Source of the DNA: Gammaproteobacteria bacterium
GTDB taxonomy: Bacteria; Pseudomonadota; Gammaproteobacteria; Coxiellales; Coxiellaceae
NCBI GenBank assembly: GCA_021774015.1
Contig: JAJFJO010000068.1
Coordinates: 1-6,003 of the forward strand
Direction of reading: 5' to 3'
Length of the DNA stretch: 6,003 nucleotides
The notes beneath the pieces were generated by a model. That model was not told the DNA's origin, searched no databases, and worked only from the letters and a program-made list of their open reading frames with translations. Below are positions 1 through 5,266 of this stretch, piece after piece. Each line of letters starts with the position of its first letter. The stretch's first letter is position 1. The position numbers were made by a program, and so were the translations under genes.

Positions 1-105
1 TAAGATAAATACAGCCATCAAGAAATCAGATGACTGCATAGCTTCTGCTAGCGCCAAGTTATCCGCTATTCTCAAATCTGATCGAAACCAATATAAACTA
101 CGCAT
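1..105 (-). CDS. DNA photolyase, N-terminal fragment (cut by window edge)
   Basis: Reading leftward from an ATG at 105-103, 35 codons stay open to the window edge. They begin MRSLYWFRSDLRIADNLALA and continue to a hydrophobic AVFIL strand. The pattern W-F-R-x-D-L-R-x-x-D-N-x-A-L-x-x-A is the signature first strand and helix of the photolyase/cryptochrome antenna-binding domain; E. coli PhrB has HLVWFRQDLRLHDNLALAAA. Enzymes of this family use FAD and light to split UV-induced pyrimidine dimers. The FAD domain lies outside the window, so a repair photolyase cannot be separated from a cryptochrome. The ATG aligns with the family start. An AAGGT at 120-116 lies 10 nt upstream, a slightly long ribosome-binding spacing. 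In-frame GTG codons further up (111, 138) are possible but would add an atypical extension. Confidence 0.8.
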   Translation of the reverse strand, partial: MRSLYWFRSDLRIADNLALAEAMQSSDFLMAVFIL

Positions 106-142
106 ATTCACTATTACCTTCTTGCTTTCCGCTATCACTCAT
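98..142 (-). CDS. Possible 14-residue leader ORF overlapping the photolyase start
   Basis: An ATG at 142-140 is preceded by a good Shine-Dalgarno GGAG (153-150) with 7 nt spacing. It opens a 14-codon frame, MSDSGKQEGNSEYA, that stops at a TAG (100-98) just inside the photolyase gene. The photolyase ATG (105-103) therefore lies within its last codons in another frame. This could be a leader peptide that couples translation to the photolyase. It could also be the frameshifted tail of a decayed gene whose previous frame ends at 141-139 (an ATGA overlap). No homology is recognised and the frame is very short. Confidence 0.2.
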   Translation of the reverse strand: MSDSGKQEGNSEYA

Positions 143-162
143 CCAAATTCTCCAATCAATGC

Positions 163-171
163 ATTATCACA
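163..171 (-). promoter_or_regulatory. Candidate extended -10 promoter for photolyase
   Basis: On the minus strand the bases read TGTGATAAT. This is an extended -10 (TGn followed by GATAAT, 5 of 6 to consensus) about 58 nt upstream of the photolyase ATG. No convincing -35 hexamer sits 16-18 nt further up, as can be the case for extended -10 promoters. The region is AT-rich, so chance is a clear alternative. Confidence 0.25.
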
Positions 172-186
172 TATGGTATTTTTAAA

Positions 187-207
187 CTGTTGCATTTTTT
201 GCAACAG
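187..207 (-). repeat. Perfect 8-bp hairpin, possible weak terminator
   Basis: CTGTTGCA and TGCAACAG are perfect inverted arms around a five-base A/T loop. On the minus strand the hairpin is followed by TTTAAAAATA. It could work as a weak Rho-independent terminator for transcripts coming leftward from the ATPase gene. The stem has only four G-C pairs and the T-run is broken, so a protein-binding site or chance is also possible. Confidence 0.35.
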
Positions 208-243
208 CTGGTCATGCTCCTCATTGTGTTCCAAAATGGGGCA

Positions 244-257
244 TACTCATATGAGTA
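244..257. repeat. Perfect 14-bp palindrome TACTCATATGAGTA
   Basis: TACTCATATGAGTA is fully self-complementary and has no spacer. It lies about 140 bp upstream of the photolyase start and about 40 bp beyond the end of the 47-codon frame. A palindrome of this form could bind a dimeric regulator. No second copy was noticed in this window and no regulator is identified. Confidence 0.3.
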
Positions 258-295
258 CACCTTGCCATGCTATAGTTACCCAAGGATAACACCTT

Positions 296-439
296 CTATA
301 CTGTCAAGAAACTAATAGGCCTCAATACGCTATTCACCACTTTGTCAGCAAACATCAAAAATTCAGGAACAATCGATCCTATAGCAATGGGGTCATGGAT
401 AGCAAAGCGAAGCCTGCTCCAGGTCTTTTGAACCATCAT
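296..439 (-). CDS. 47-residue hypothetical ORF, ATGA-coupled to the ATPase
   Basis: The ATPase stop TGA (438-436) lies inside ATGATGG, and the ATG at 439-437 opens a 47-codon frame ending in TAG (298-296). The product begins MMVQKTWSRLRFAIHDPIAI and continues with a hydrophobic middle (IVPEFLMFADKVV). It shows no recognisable domain or clear membrane segment. An ATGA overlap usually means that ribosomes finishing the first gene restart on the second, so a small co-expressed protein is possible. Against this, the frame is short, has no known relatives that I can name, and lies in a region that looks partly decayed. It may be a remnant of a longer gene: its frame stays open again after the TAG for about 24 codons. 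Confidence 0.28.
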   Translation of the reverse strand: MMVQKTWSRLRFAIHDPIAIGSIVPEFLMFADKVVNSVLRPISFLTV

Positions 440-1761
440 AAATGCTCCGTGATTAAACGAGGTAACTCTGATAACAAATAAAAAGGGACTGACAAAATAT
501 TACCAAACTTTTCGAGTGGTTGTTGCGATACTCTAACACCCAATGGTAAGTGGCGCTCTTTCATCAAAAAATGTAGTGACTTCAAATTACCAGTAACACC
601 CGCCTTAACCTCAACAGGAATAATATGACTATTAATCGCAATAATATAATCCACTTCAGCGGTACTACCTTTTTTATCACGCCCCCAATAATTTATCGTA
701 GCAGACTCATGCGGTTCGATATAAGCCAACAACTCTTGACCCACAAATTGTTCGGCAATAGCTCCACTATTGCTAACCATAATATCCTTTTGCAATAAAT
801 CATTCATTGCCAAACGTAAACTGCGGTTAGCTAAACCAACATCCAAATATAATAACTTAAATTTTTTCTCGTTGATCAGCGCATTAAGCGGTAAACCTGA
901 CGCGGCAGTTGCATAAACGGTATGAATGATACCCGCATAAGCCAAATCACTGATTGCTTGTTTTAAATCTCGAGAGCGGCTATCCGGATCTATCTTAGTA
1001 TATTGAATCTGTTGCCCAATAAGGCCTGGTGTTTGCATAAATACTTTTTGTAAATATTTATGGTCACTGCTTTTTGCGTATTTACCAAAGTCATCTCGAT
1101 AAGTAGAAAGAATAATGGTTTGTTGTCGATGGGCTGCACTATACTCTTTAGATATTATGAAATCAGAAACCGCTGCAGGCATTCCTCCGATCAACAAATA
1201 TTCTCGAACCAGCTCTAATAATTTGTTATGAAACGCTTCTGATATAGGAGCCTGAAACGAGCAAGACTGGAGAGCATCAACCAGAGCACCATATCCCGTC
1301 GTTTGTAAAAATTCACGAAATGACAATGGTTTTAAATATAGATACTCAACTCTTCCCACCGGCATACTAAATTGTTTATCGTGTAATGCAAATTCAAGTA
1401 ACGAACCGGCACCAATTACATGTAACTCGGGCATTTTTTCTTTAAAATAACGTAAAGCAGTTATGGCTTTCGGACACTGCTGTATTTCATCCAAGAACAA
1501 TAAACTTTTACCTGCTTCAATAATCTGTCCCGACAACCCAGCAATTGCGTCAATAATTTTTTTAGGGTCTAAGCTCGCAAAGCACTGCTCATACTCAGGT
1601 TCAAATTCAAAATTGATATTATGAAATTTCTCAAATGATTGTTGTGCAAACGACTCAACGATATACGTTTTACCAACCTGCCGTGCACCACGCAGCAACA
1701 AAGGCATTCGCCCTGGCGCGCTCTTCCAGCGTTCTAATTGCCCTAAAAGCTCTCTTAACAT
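436..1761 (-). CDS. AAA ATPase with C-terminal DUF4143 domain
   Basis: This 441-residue protein has the layout of the widespread AAA_14/DUF4143 family. Residues 20-32 hold the Walker A segment (LLLRGARQVGKT), residues 87-93 the Walker B (LLFLDEI) and residues 114-126 a conserved strand (HVIGAGSLLEFAL). The C-terminal part (about 190-430) is DUF4143. It carries a PD-(D/E)xK-like nuclease core, AEVDYII at 368-374 and IPVEVKAG at 381-388, with D371, E384 and K386 present, so neither domain looks dead. Length and N-terminus (a short helix before RxPLLLRGARQVGKT) match the family, which supports the ATG at 1761 despite only a weak GGG upstream. No signal peptide or membrane segment is seen, so it is probably cytoplasmic. 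The molecular role of this family is unsettled; members are sporadic, often exchanged between genomes and sometimes proposed to be toxin- or defence-like. The gene has its own promoter with inverted repeats and sits apart from the housekeeping operon. Confidence 0.92.
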   Translation of the reverse strand: MLRELLGQLERWKSAPGRMPLLLRGARQVGKTYIVESFAQQSFEKFHNINFEFEPEYEQCFASLDPKKIIDAIAGLSGQIIEAGKSLLFLDEIQQCPKAITALRYFKEKMPELHVIGAGSLLEFALHDKQFSMPVGRVEYLYLKPLSFREFLQTTGYGALVDALQSCSFQAPISEAFHNKLLELVREYLLIGGMPAAVSDFIISKEYSAAHRQQTIILSTYRDDFGKYAKSSDHKYLQKVFMQTPGLIGQQIQYTKIDPDSRSRDLKQAISDLAYAGIIHTVYATAASGLPLNALINEKKFKLLYLDVGLANRSLRLAMNDLLQKDIMVSNSGAIAEQFVGQELLAYIEPHESATINYWGRDKKGSTAEVDYIIAINSHIIPVEVKAGVTGNLKSLHFLMKERHLPLGVRVSQQPLEKFGNILSVPFYLLSELPRLITEHL

Positions 1762-1770
1762 AGCATACCC

Positions 1771-1833
1771 GACATTTAGCCACTACTTGGCTTTATTATG
1801 GGGGTTAATTTAGCCAAAAAATGGCTAAATGTC
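1771..1833. repeat. Paired AGCCA-N5-TGGCT inverted repeats (operator-like)
   Basis: Two copies of AGCCA-N5-TGGCT lie at 1778-1792 and 1812-1826, with centres 34 bp apart. The 1812-1826 copy extends to 8-bp perfect arms (TTTAGCCA, TGGCTAAA). The outermost halves, GACATTTAGCCA (1771-1782) and TGGCTAAATGTC (1822-1833), are a perfect 12-bp inverted pair. The distal copy fills the spacer between the -35 and -10 boxes of the likely ATPase promoter. The proximal copy falls in the leader just before the start codon. Position and symmetry suggest binding sites for a dimeric repressor, perhaps autoregulation. A leader RNA hairpin (AGCCA/TGGCT) next to the ribosome site is an alternative. Confidence 0.6.
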
Positions 1834-1835
1834 AA
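1807..1835 (-). promoter_or_regulatory. Likely sigma70 promoter of the ATPase gene
   Basis: On the minus strand a perfect -35 TTGACA (1835-1830) is followed by exactly 17 nt and then TAAATT (1812-1807; 4 of 6 to the -10 consensus). Transcription would start near 1800 and give a leader of about 40 nt. The spacer is occupied by the inverted repeat at 1809-1829, so a protein bound there would block RNA polymerase. Confidence 0.55.
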
Positions 1836-1935
1836 GGTTGCTAGTGTAACTCATTGAATTTTTCTGAAACTAGCAGCCTGTGCGCCTCGAATACCGAATC
1901 CAGAGCCACGCTACTGCAGCAAAAATATTAATACA

Positions 1936-3699
1936 TCAAGAAGCACCGCAAGAGGTCGATGGTTTTGAGCTAGGATAAGTTGAGATACAACGTTCTGCCT
2001 GGCGATAAATAGGATGGTTTGGCCCTAGTGACGCAGATAATTTGCTTACTCTTTGAAGAGTTTTCTTCACGTCTTTAATGGGCGCGGTTAGCAGCTTAAC
2101 TGAGTGAAGTGTTGCTATCATTGCACGGTAAGAATCAGGATCTTTTTCTAGATTAACAAAACGATGGTAGTGCCCAAGCGTTGTTAATAATGTATCAACA
2201 TTTTGGTTAAAAGCAGGGATGCTCAAGAACAACTCTTCCTTGCTACCATAACCGAGTATTACTTTTTTCAATACTCTAGATATGTTTTCCAATGCTTTTT
2301 TGTCATCAATAGATGCTAGTACAGAAGGAGTATCGCTATGCAATTTTTGCCATAATGAGCGCGCTTGGTGTGTGCCTAGGGTTCCTAAAACATTGTCACA
2401 AAACCAGAGCCTATAACTGTCTCGCCATGCCTCATTATAATCTGATAGTGTTGTTGCTACATCACAATGGATAGCAAGCCCCATCTCGAGAACAAGAAGG
2501 TGACCTTCGGTAATAACTAGTGGGAATCCATCATCACCTAAGATAAAAACATGTCCGATGCTCAAGCGCAAAGTTGATATCAAACTATCATAACTAGCAA
2601 CAGCTGTTTGAAACAACTCTCTTTGATGCTCGTATTCTTTTGCGTGTGTGCCTGTCTCAGGAGAGTATTTTAAATAGTATGCAGAAAGGGTCAATACTAA
2701 ATTAACTAGAGTGCTAATGTGATAGAAGTGGTCATGAACAAACTCCAAACCTGAACTGAGCAAACGATCATGTGATAAAATCGCTCTTATAAATGCACGA
2801 TTTGACGCAATACCTCGGTCACTTGCAATAGTAATATCTGGCCATTCAATTTCTAAAAAACGTTCTTGACGCATTGCTTCCCAAGCAGCAAGGAATGCTT
2901 TTCTATCAGGCAGAGTTAGAATTTTTTTACCACCCGCATTATCTGTCAGTTGATATCCCAACCTCCTTAAAACCTGCATTGTACGTTGGCGTCCTTGATC
3001 ACAGGAATAAGTCACAAATGCATCCGGAAGCTCTGTGAATTTTTCTGTATCTATGTTTCCAGCATCACATGCACTATCCACAAGCCTTTTCAATTGATAG
3101 AAAACATTGATGATATTGGTTTTTGTGAGGGTATCAACAATTTGTTCAGCCTCATCGATTCCTGCGCCATTTAAGAATTCATGAAAAATCAATTCAATCT
3201 TTCCTTTTATATCATCATTCACACTGCCATCAGTTGTTAAATCATCACTGTTAACTTGATTCTTTAAACTTATAAATTCAAAGATTGTCTCGTATAAATA
3301 GAATTTAATTCTTTCCAACAAACTTAAGTTTTCTTGCAAAAAGAACCATAGAAAACCAGGTAGCTCTACAGCATATCCAAGCTTATTATTTGCATTAAAA
3401 GCCAACTCATGTGCTGGTAAATTAAGACCAGAAAGAAAATCATATTCAGGCTTCATTCTAACATGATAGTGGGCAGCTCTCCCGGATAGAACTGGTGTGC
3501 TACCCACGCATTCCCACAAATGAGCACTGCGCTTTGCCTCTTTATCTGTGACTTTGCTCCTTAGCACAGGAGGCACACTGCTTGCCCCTTCAGTCAATCC
3601 TGAAGATAACAACTGATTTGGCAACTCTCCTGGTGGCCCCTCGATAGCGCCGGCACCAGCATTTGCAGAAAGTGTTGAGCCAAAGAGTGCGTCTTTCAT
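1936..3699 (-). CDS. 587-residue protein of unknown function
   Basis: I do not recognise this protein. It starts at an ATG (3699-3697) with only a weak upstream G-rich site and ends 174 bp before the ATPase start on the same strand. Residues 1-75 are rich in G, S, P and A and probably disordered. From about 76 to 570 the sequence looks like a mostly helical globular protein. It has aromatic- and leucine-rich helices (114-143, 319-345) and a His-rich patch, H310-D311 and H322-D323-H324...H327. A strand-like core IGHVFILGDDGFPLVITEGH lies at 381-400. The last 15 residues are Ser-rich (STYPSSKPSTSCGAS). No signal peptide, convincing membrane span, Walker motif or known catalytic signature is visible. 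The unbroken frame over 1.76 kb argues for a real, selected gene. A disordered N-terminus and small-residue tail would suit a secreted effector of a host-associated bacterium, but that is speculation. A lineage-specific orphan is the safest description. Confidence 0.8.
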   Translation of the reverse strand: MKDALFGSTLSANAGAGAIEGPPGELPNQLLSSGLTEGASSVPPVLRSKVTDKEAKRSAHLWECVGSTPVLSGRAAHYHVRMKPEYDFLSGLNLPAHELAFNANNKLGYAVELPGFLWFFLQENLSLLERIKFYLYETIFEFISLKNQVNSDDLTTDGSVNDDIKGKIELIFHEFLNGAGIDEAEQIVDTLTKTNIINVFYQLKRLVDSACDAGNIDTEKFTELPDAFVTYSCDQGRQRTMQVLRRLGYQLTDNAGGKKILTLPDRKAFLAAWEAMRQERFLEIEWPDITIASDRGIASNRAFIRAILSHDRLLSSGLEFVHDHFYHISTLVNLVLTLSAYYLKYSPETGTHAKEYEHQRELFQTAVASYDSLISTLRLSIGHVFILGDDGFPLVITEGHLLVLEMGLAIHCDVATTLSDYNEAWRDSYRLWFCDNVLGTLGTHQARSLWQKLHSDTPSVLASIDDKKALENISRVLKKVILGYGSKEELFLSIPAFNQNVDTLLTTLGHYHRFVNLEKDPDSYRAMIATLHSVKLLTAPIKDVKKTLQRVSKLSASLGPNHPIYRQAERCISTYPSSKPSTSCGAS

Positions 3700-3711
3700 G
3701 CTTTAATACCG

Positions 3712-3759
3712 TGGTTGTTTACTGCGTTATGGCTTGCAATGTACACATCTTAACAACCA
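3712..3759. repeat. Inverted repeat upstream of the 587-residue gene
   Basis: TGGTTGTT (3712-3719) and AACAACCA (3752-3759) form perfect 8-bp inverted arms with a 32-bp spacer. They lie 13 to 60 bp upstream of the 587-residue gene's ATG. The spacing suits a pair of half-sites for a regulator or a leader RNA stem. No clear sigma70 promoter for that gene was found between 3700 and 3800. Confidence 0.28.
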
Positions 3760-3803
3760 ATTCTTAAGGTTTTATTAAATTCTACAGCATGAGAAAAGGA
3801 AAA

Positions 3804-3831
3804 TTTTGGGCTCAAAAAAATTTGCTATGAT
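3804..3831 (+). promoter_or_regulatory. Extended -10 promoter before the DUF2007-like ORF
   Basis: TGCTATGAT (3823-3831) is an extended -10 (TGn plus TATGAT, 5 of 6 to consensus). A weak -35-like TTTTGG lies at 3804-3809 with 16 nt spacing. Transcription would start near 3838, about 35 nt before the ATG at 3873. Read-through could also feed the xseB-ispA-dxs operon. Confidence 0.45.
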
Positions 3832-3872
3832 AGGCATTATAATCAATCCCACAGAAACTAAAGAGCAAGCCT

Positions 3873-3989
3873 ATGATCACCGTTGCTAGTTACGCAAATG
3901 CCGAAGATACTCATATTGCTCAGGGCCTACTTGTTAATGATGCGGATGAAGCTAAGGCACGTGCAGTTGTTAAAAAATCCGACCTATAA
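3873..3989 (+). pseudogene. 38-codon DUF2007-like ORF with internal deletion
   Basis: The frame starts at ATG 3873, 7 nt after a good AAAGAG ribosome site (3860-3865), and ends at TAA (3987-3989). Its first half (ITVASYANAEDTHIAQGLL) matches the usual beginning of DUF2007 proteins, the putative prokaryotic signal-transducing family. These typically read TVASYSNPxEAHxAxGLLEAEGIPA. Its second half (VNDADEAKARAVVKKS) matches the usual end (VPEEDAEKARAIL). Full proteins have about 65-75 or more residues, so roughly 30 central residues, including the conserved GI motif, are missing while the frame is kept. The simplest reading is an in-frame internal deletion that leaves a translated but probably non-functional mini-protein. 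A shortened functional form is possible. The promoter and ribosome site are still intact. The family assignment is from remembered consensus, not an alignment. Confidence 0.55.
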
Positions 3990-4004
3990 TTTCCCAGTTC
4001 AAAG

Positions 4005-4033
4005 TTGACCCTTCTGCCCTGTTGCGTTACTGT
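4005..4033 (+). promoter_or_regulatory. Likely promoter of the xseB-ispA-dxs operon
   Basis: TTGACC (4005-4010; 5 of 6 to the -35 consensus) is followed by 17 nt and TACTGT (4028-4033), a weak -10. Transcription would start near 4040, about 25 nt before the xseB ATG. The spacing is ideal and the -35 is good, but the -10 matches only at its key T, A and final T. Confidence 0.4.
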
Positions 4034-4064
4034 ATCTACACATTGATCACGATGAGAGAATGGC

Positions 4065-4310
4065 ATGGCTACCAGCAAAAAAACCAGCGATAATTTCAAC
4101 TTTGAAACATCCGTTGAAGAGCTCAATAAAATTGTTAGCACAATGGAACAAGGTGATTTGCCGCTAGAAAAATCGTTGGAATACTTTGAGCAAGGCGTTG
4201 GGCTTATTAATCAATGTCAAAAAGCCTTAGATACTGCGCAACAAAAAGTAGATATCCTAACGCAGTCACAAAGTAATGACACTCTAGAGCCATTTAACTC
4301 TGATGAATAG
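4065..4310 (+). CDS. xseB: Exodeoxyribonuclease VII small subunit
   Basis: XseB binds several-to-one to XseA, and together they form exonuclease VII. This enzyme degrades single-stranded DNA from both ends and acts in the cytoplasm in repair and recombination. The 81-residue product matches the family in length (E. coli 80). It has the two-helix core: FETSVEELNKIVSTMEQGD (13-31), the turn GDLPLEKSLEYFEQG (30-44) and a second helix with QKALDTAQQKVDIL (52-65), followed by a short acidic tail. GAGAG at 4054-4058 gives a ribosome site 6 nt before the ATG. The partner xseA is not in the window, which is usual. It is the first gene of an operon with ispA, whose start overlaps its end by 8 bp. Confidence 0.96.
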   Translation: MATSKKTSDNFNFETSVEELNKIVSTMEQGDLPLEKSLEYFEQGVGLINQCQKALDTAQQKVDILTQSQSNDTLEPFNSDE

Positions 4311-5208
4311 CACAAAAGATTTAACCATGCTGTCGTTTAATAATATACAAACTGATCTGCATACACGTATCGAGAAATTATTAACAGATGCCTTGCCAAG
4401 CACATCTTCTCAATGCCACCTCGCTATGCGATATAGCGTTCTTAATGGCGGCAAACGTTTGCGTCCCTTACTTGTTTATGCAACAGGTATAGGCTTCAAC
4501 GCAGAGTTTACACAGTTAGATGCTGCAGCCATTACCATAGAGCTTATACACTGTTATTCATTGGTGCACGATGATTTACCTGCAATGGATAATGACGATT
4601 TGCGCCGTGGAAAACCCACTTGTCATAAAGCTTACAATGAAGCAACCGCAATACTCGTTGGTGATGCATTACAAACACTCGCATTTGAATTACTGGCTGC
4701 TCCCAATGATTATTTAAGTGCTACAACACAATTACAACTTATCCACATTCTTTCTCAAGCAAGTGGCTCTGCCGGCATGATTGGTGGCCAGGCTCTCGAT
4801 CTAGAAGCCGAAGGAAAACAGATTAACCTTGAGCAACTGCAAACAATTCATGAGAAAAAAACAGGCGCATTAATCACTGCTAGTGTCATGATGGGAGCAA
4901 TTGCGGCTGGTTGCAATAACGCTTCCGAATTACAATCATTAAAACAGTTCGCCAATTTAATCGGCCTTGCTTTTCAAATCAAAGATGACATATTGGATGT
5001 GGAGGGTGATACACAAACACTCGGCAAGCAATCCGGTGCGGATATCGCTAACAATAAAGCGACTTACCCTGCCGTGTTGGGCATGACCAAAAGCAAGCAG
5101 GCATTAGATACGGCGTACCAAAACGCACTTGCTATCTTAAACACGCTTTCTTGCAACACCGAACCCTTACAGCAACTCAGCGCCCAGATCATCAATCGAC
5201 ATTCTTGA
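4303..5208 (+). CDS. ispA: Farnesyl diphosphate synthase (short-chain polyprenyl synthase)
   Basis: IspA condenses dimethylallyl and isopentenyl diphosphates to geranyl and then farnesyl diphosphate, the precursor of quinone side chains, undecaprenyl lipid carriers and other isoprenoids. All hallmarks are present. GGKRLRP (49-55) binds substrate. The first Asp-rich motif is DDLPAMDNDDLRRG (90-103). The middle region is GGQALDLEAEGK (161-172) with KTG (186-188). The second Asp-rich motif is DDILD (228-232), followed by GKQSGAD and KATYP. Tyr85 and Ser86, five and four residues before the first Asp motif, fit the bacterial farnesyl type, which stops at C15. Length is 301 (E. coli 299). The first ATG overlaps xseB's end by 8 bp with no clear ribosome site, which suggests translational coupling. 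An in-frame ATG at 4327 would give a product eight residues shorter and is equally possible. Confidence 0.95.
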   Translation: MNSTKDLTMLSFNNIQTDLHTRIEKLLTDALPSTSSQCHLAMRYSVLNGGKRLRPLLVYATGIGFNAEFTQLDAAAITIELIHCYSLVHDDLPAMDNDDLRRGKPTCHKAYNEATAILVGDALQTLAFELLAAPNDYLSATTQLQLIHILSQASGSAGMIGGQALDLEAEGKQINLEQLQTIHEKKTGALITASVMMGAIAAGCNNASELQSLKQFANLIGLAFQIKDDILDVEGDTQTLGKQSGADIANNKATYPAVLGMTKSKQALDTAYQNALAILNTLSCNTEPLQQLSAQIINRHS

Positions 5209-5266
5209 CTTGCATCGTCTGCAAGAAACCTTCATTATTGTGCCAATTCAGAGCAATACGGCAGAA

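Larger units (their letters stand above)
139..246 (-). pseudogene. Short open stretch, possible decayed gene remnant
   Basis: This minus-strand frame is open for 35 codons between two TGA codons and has no ATG near its beginning. It translates to a polar, helix-like peptide containing EHNEEHDQLLQKMQQFKN and then CDNALIGEFG. It ends in an ATGA overlap with the 14-codon frame at 142. The frame at 296-439 continues after its TAG through NYSMARCTHMSMPHFGTQ and stops at a TGA close to where this one becomes readable. That would suit a gene broken by a stop and frameshifts. I do not recognise a family. Part of the peptide is fixed by the palindrome at 187-207, so chance is a real alternative. Confidence 0.18.

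Noticed and set aside
275..290. Small hairpin GTTATC-CUUG-GGTAAC on the minus strand as a terminator
   Set aside because: It needs a G-U pair, has a six-pair stem and is followed by TATAGC instead of a T-run.
1771..1833. The 12-bp inverted pair as the ends of a tiny mobile element
   Set aside because: Only 39 bp lie between the arms, there is no flanking target duplication, and the position across a promoter fits an operator better.
1839..1875. TGCTAGT / ACTAGCA inverted arms as a terminator for the 587-residue gene
   Set aside because: The arms are 7 bp with a 23-nt loop, a weak stem and no T-run following on the minus strand. It is not convincing as a terminator.
1878..1976. A short + strand frame beginning GTG with a protein-like composition (VRLEYRIQSH...)
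   Set aside because: It has only 32 codons, no ATG and no ribosome site, and overlaps the end of the 587-residue gene on the other strand. Chance is the better explanation.
2986..3174. A 62-codon open frame on the + strand
   Set aside because: It lies wholly antisense to the 587-residue gene, has no ribosome site or recognisable motif, and its Cys/Ile-rich composition is what an antisense frame gives.
3920..4141. A 73-codon open frame on the - strand
   Set aside because: It runs antisense to the end of the DUF2007-like frame and to the well-supported xseB start, and has no protein features.
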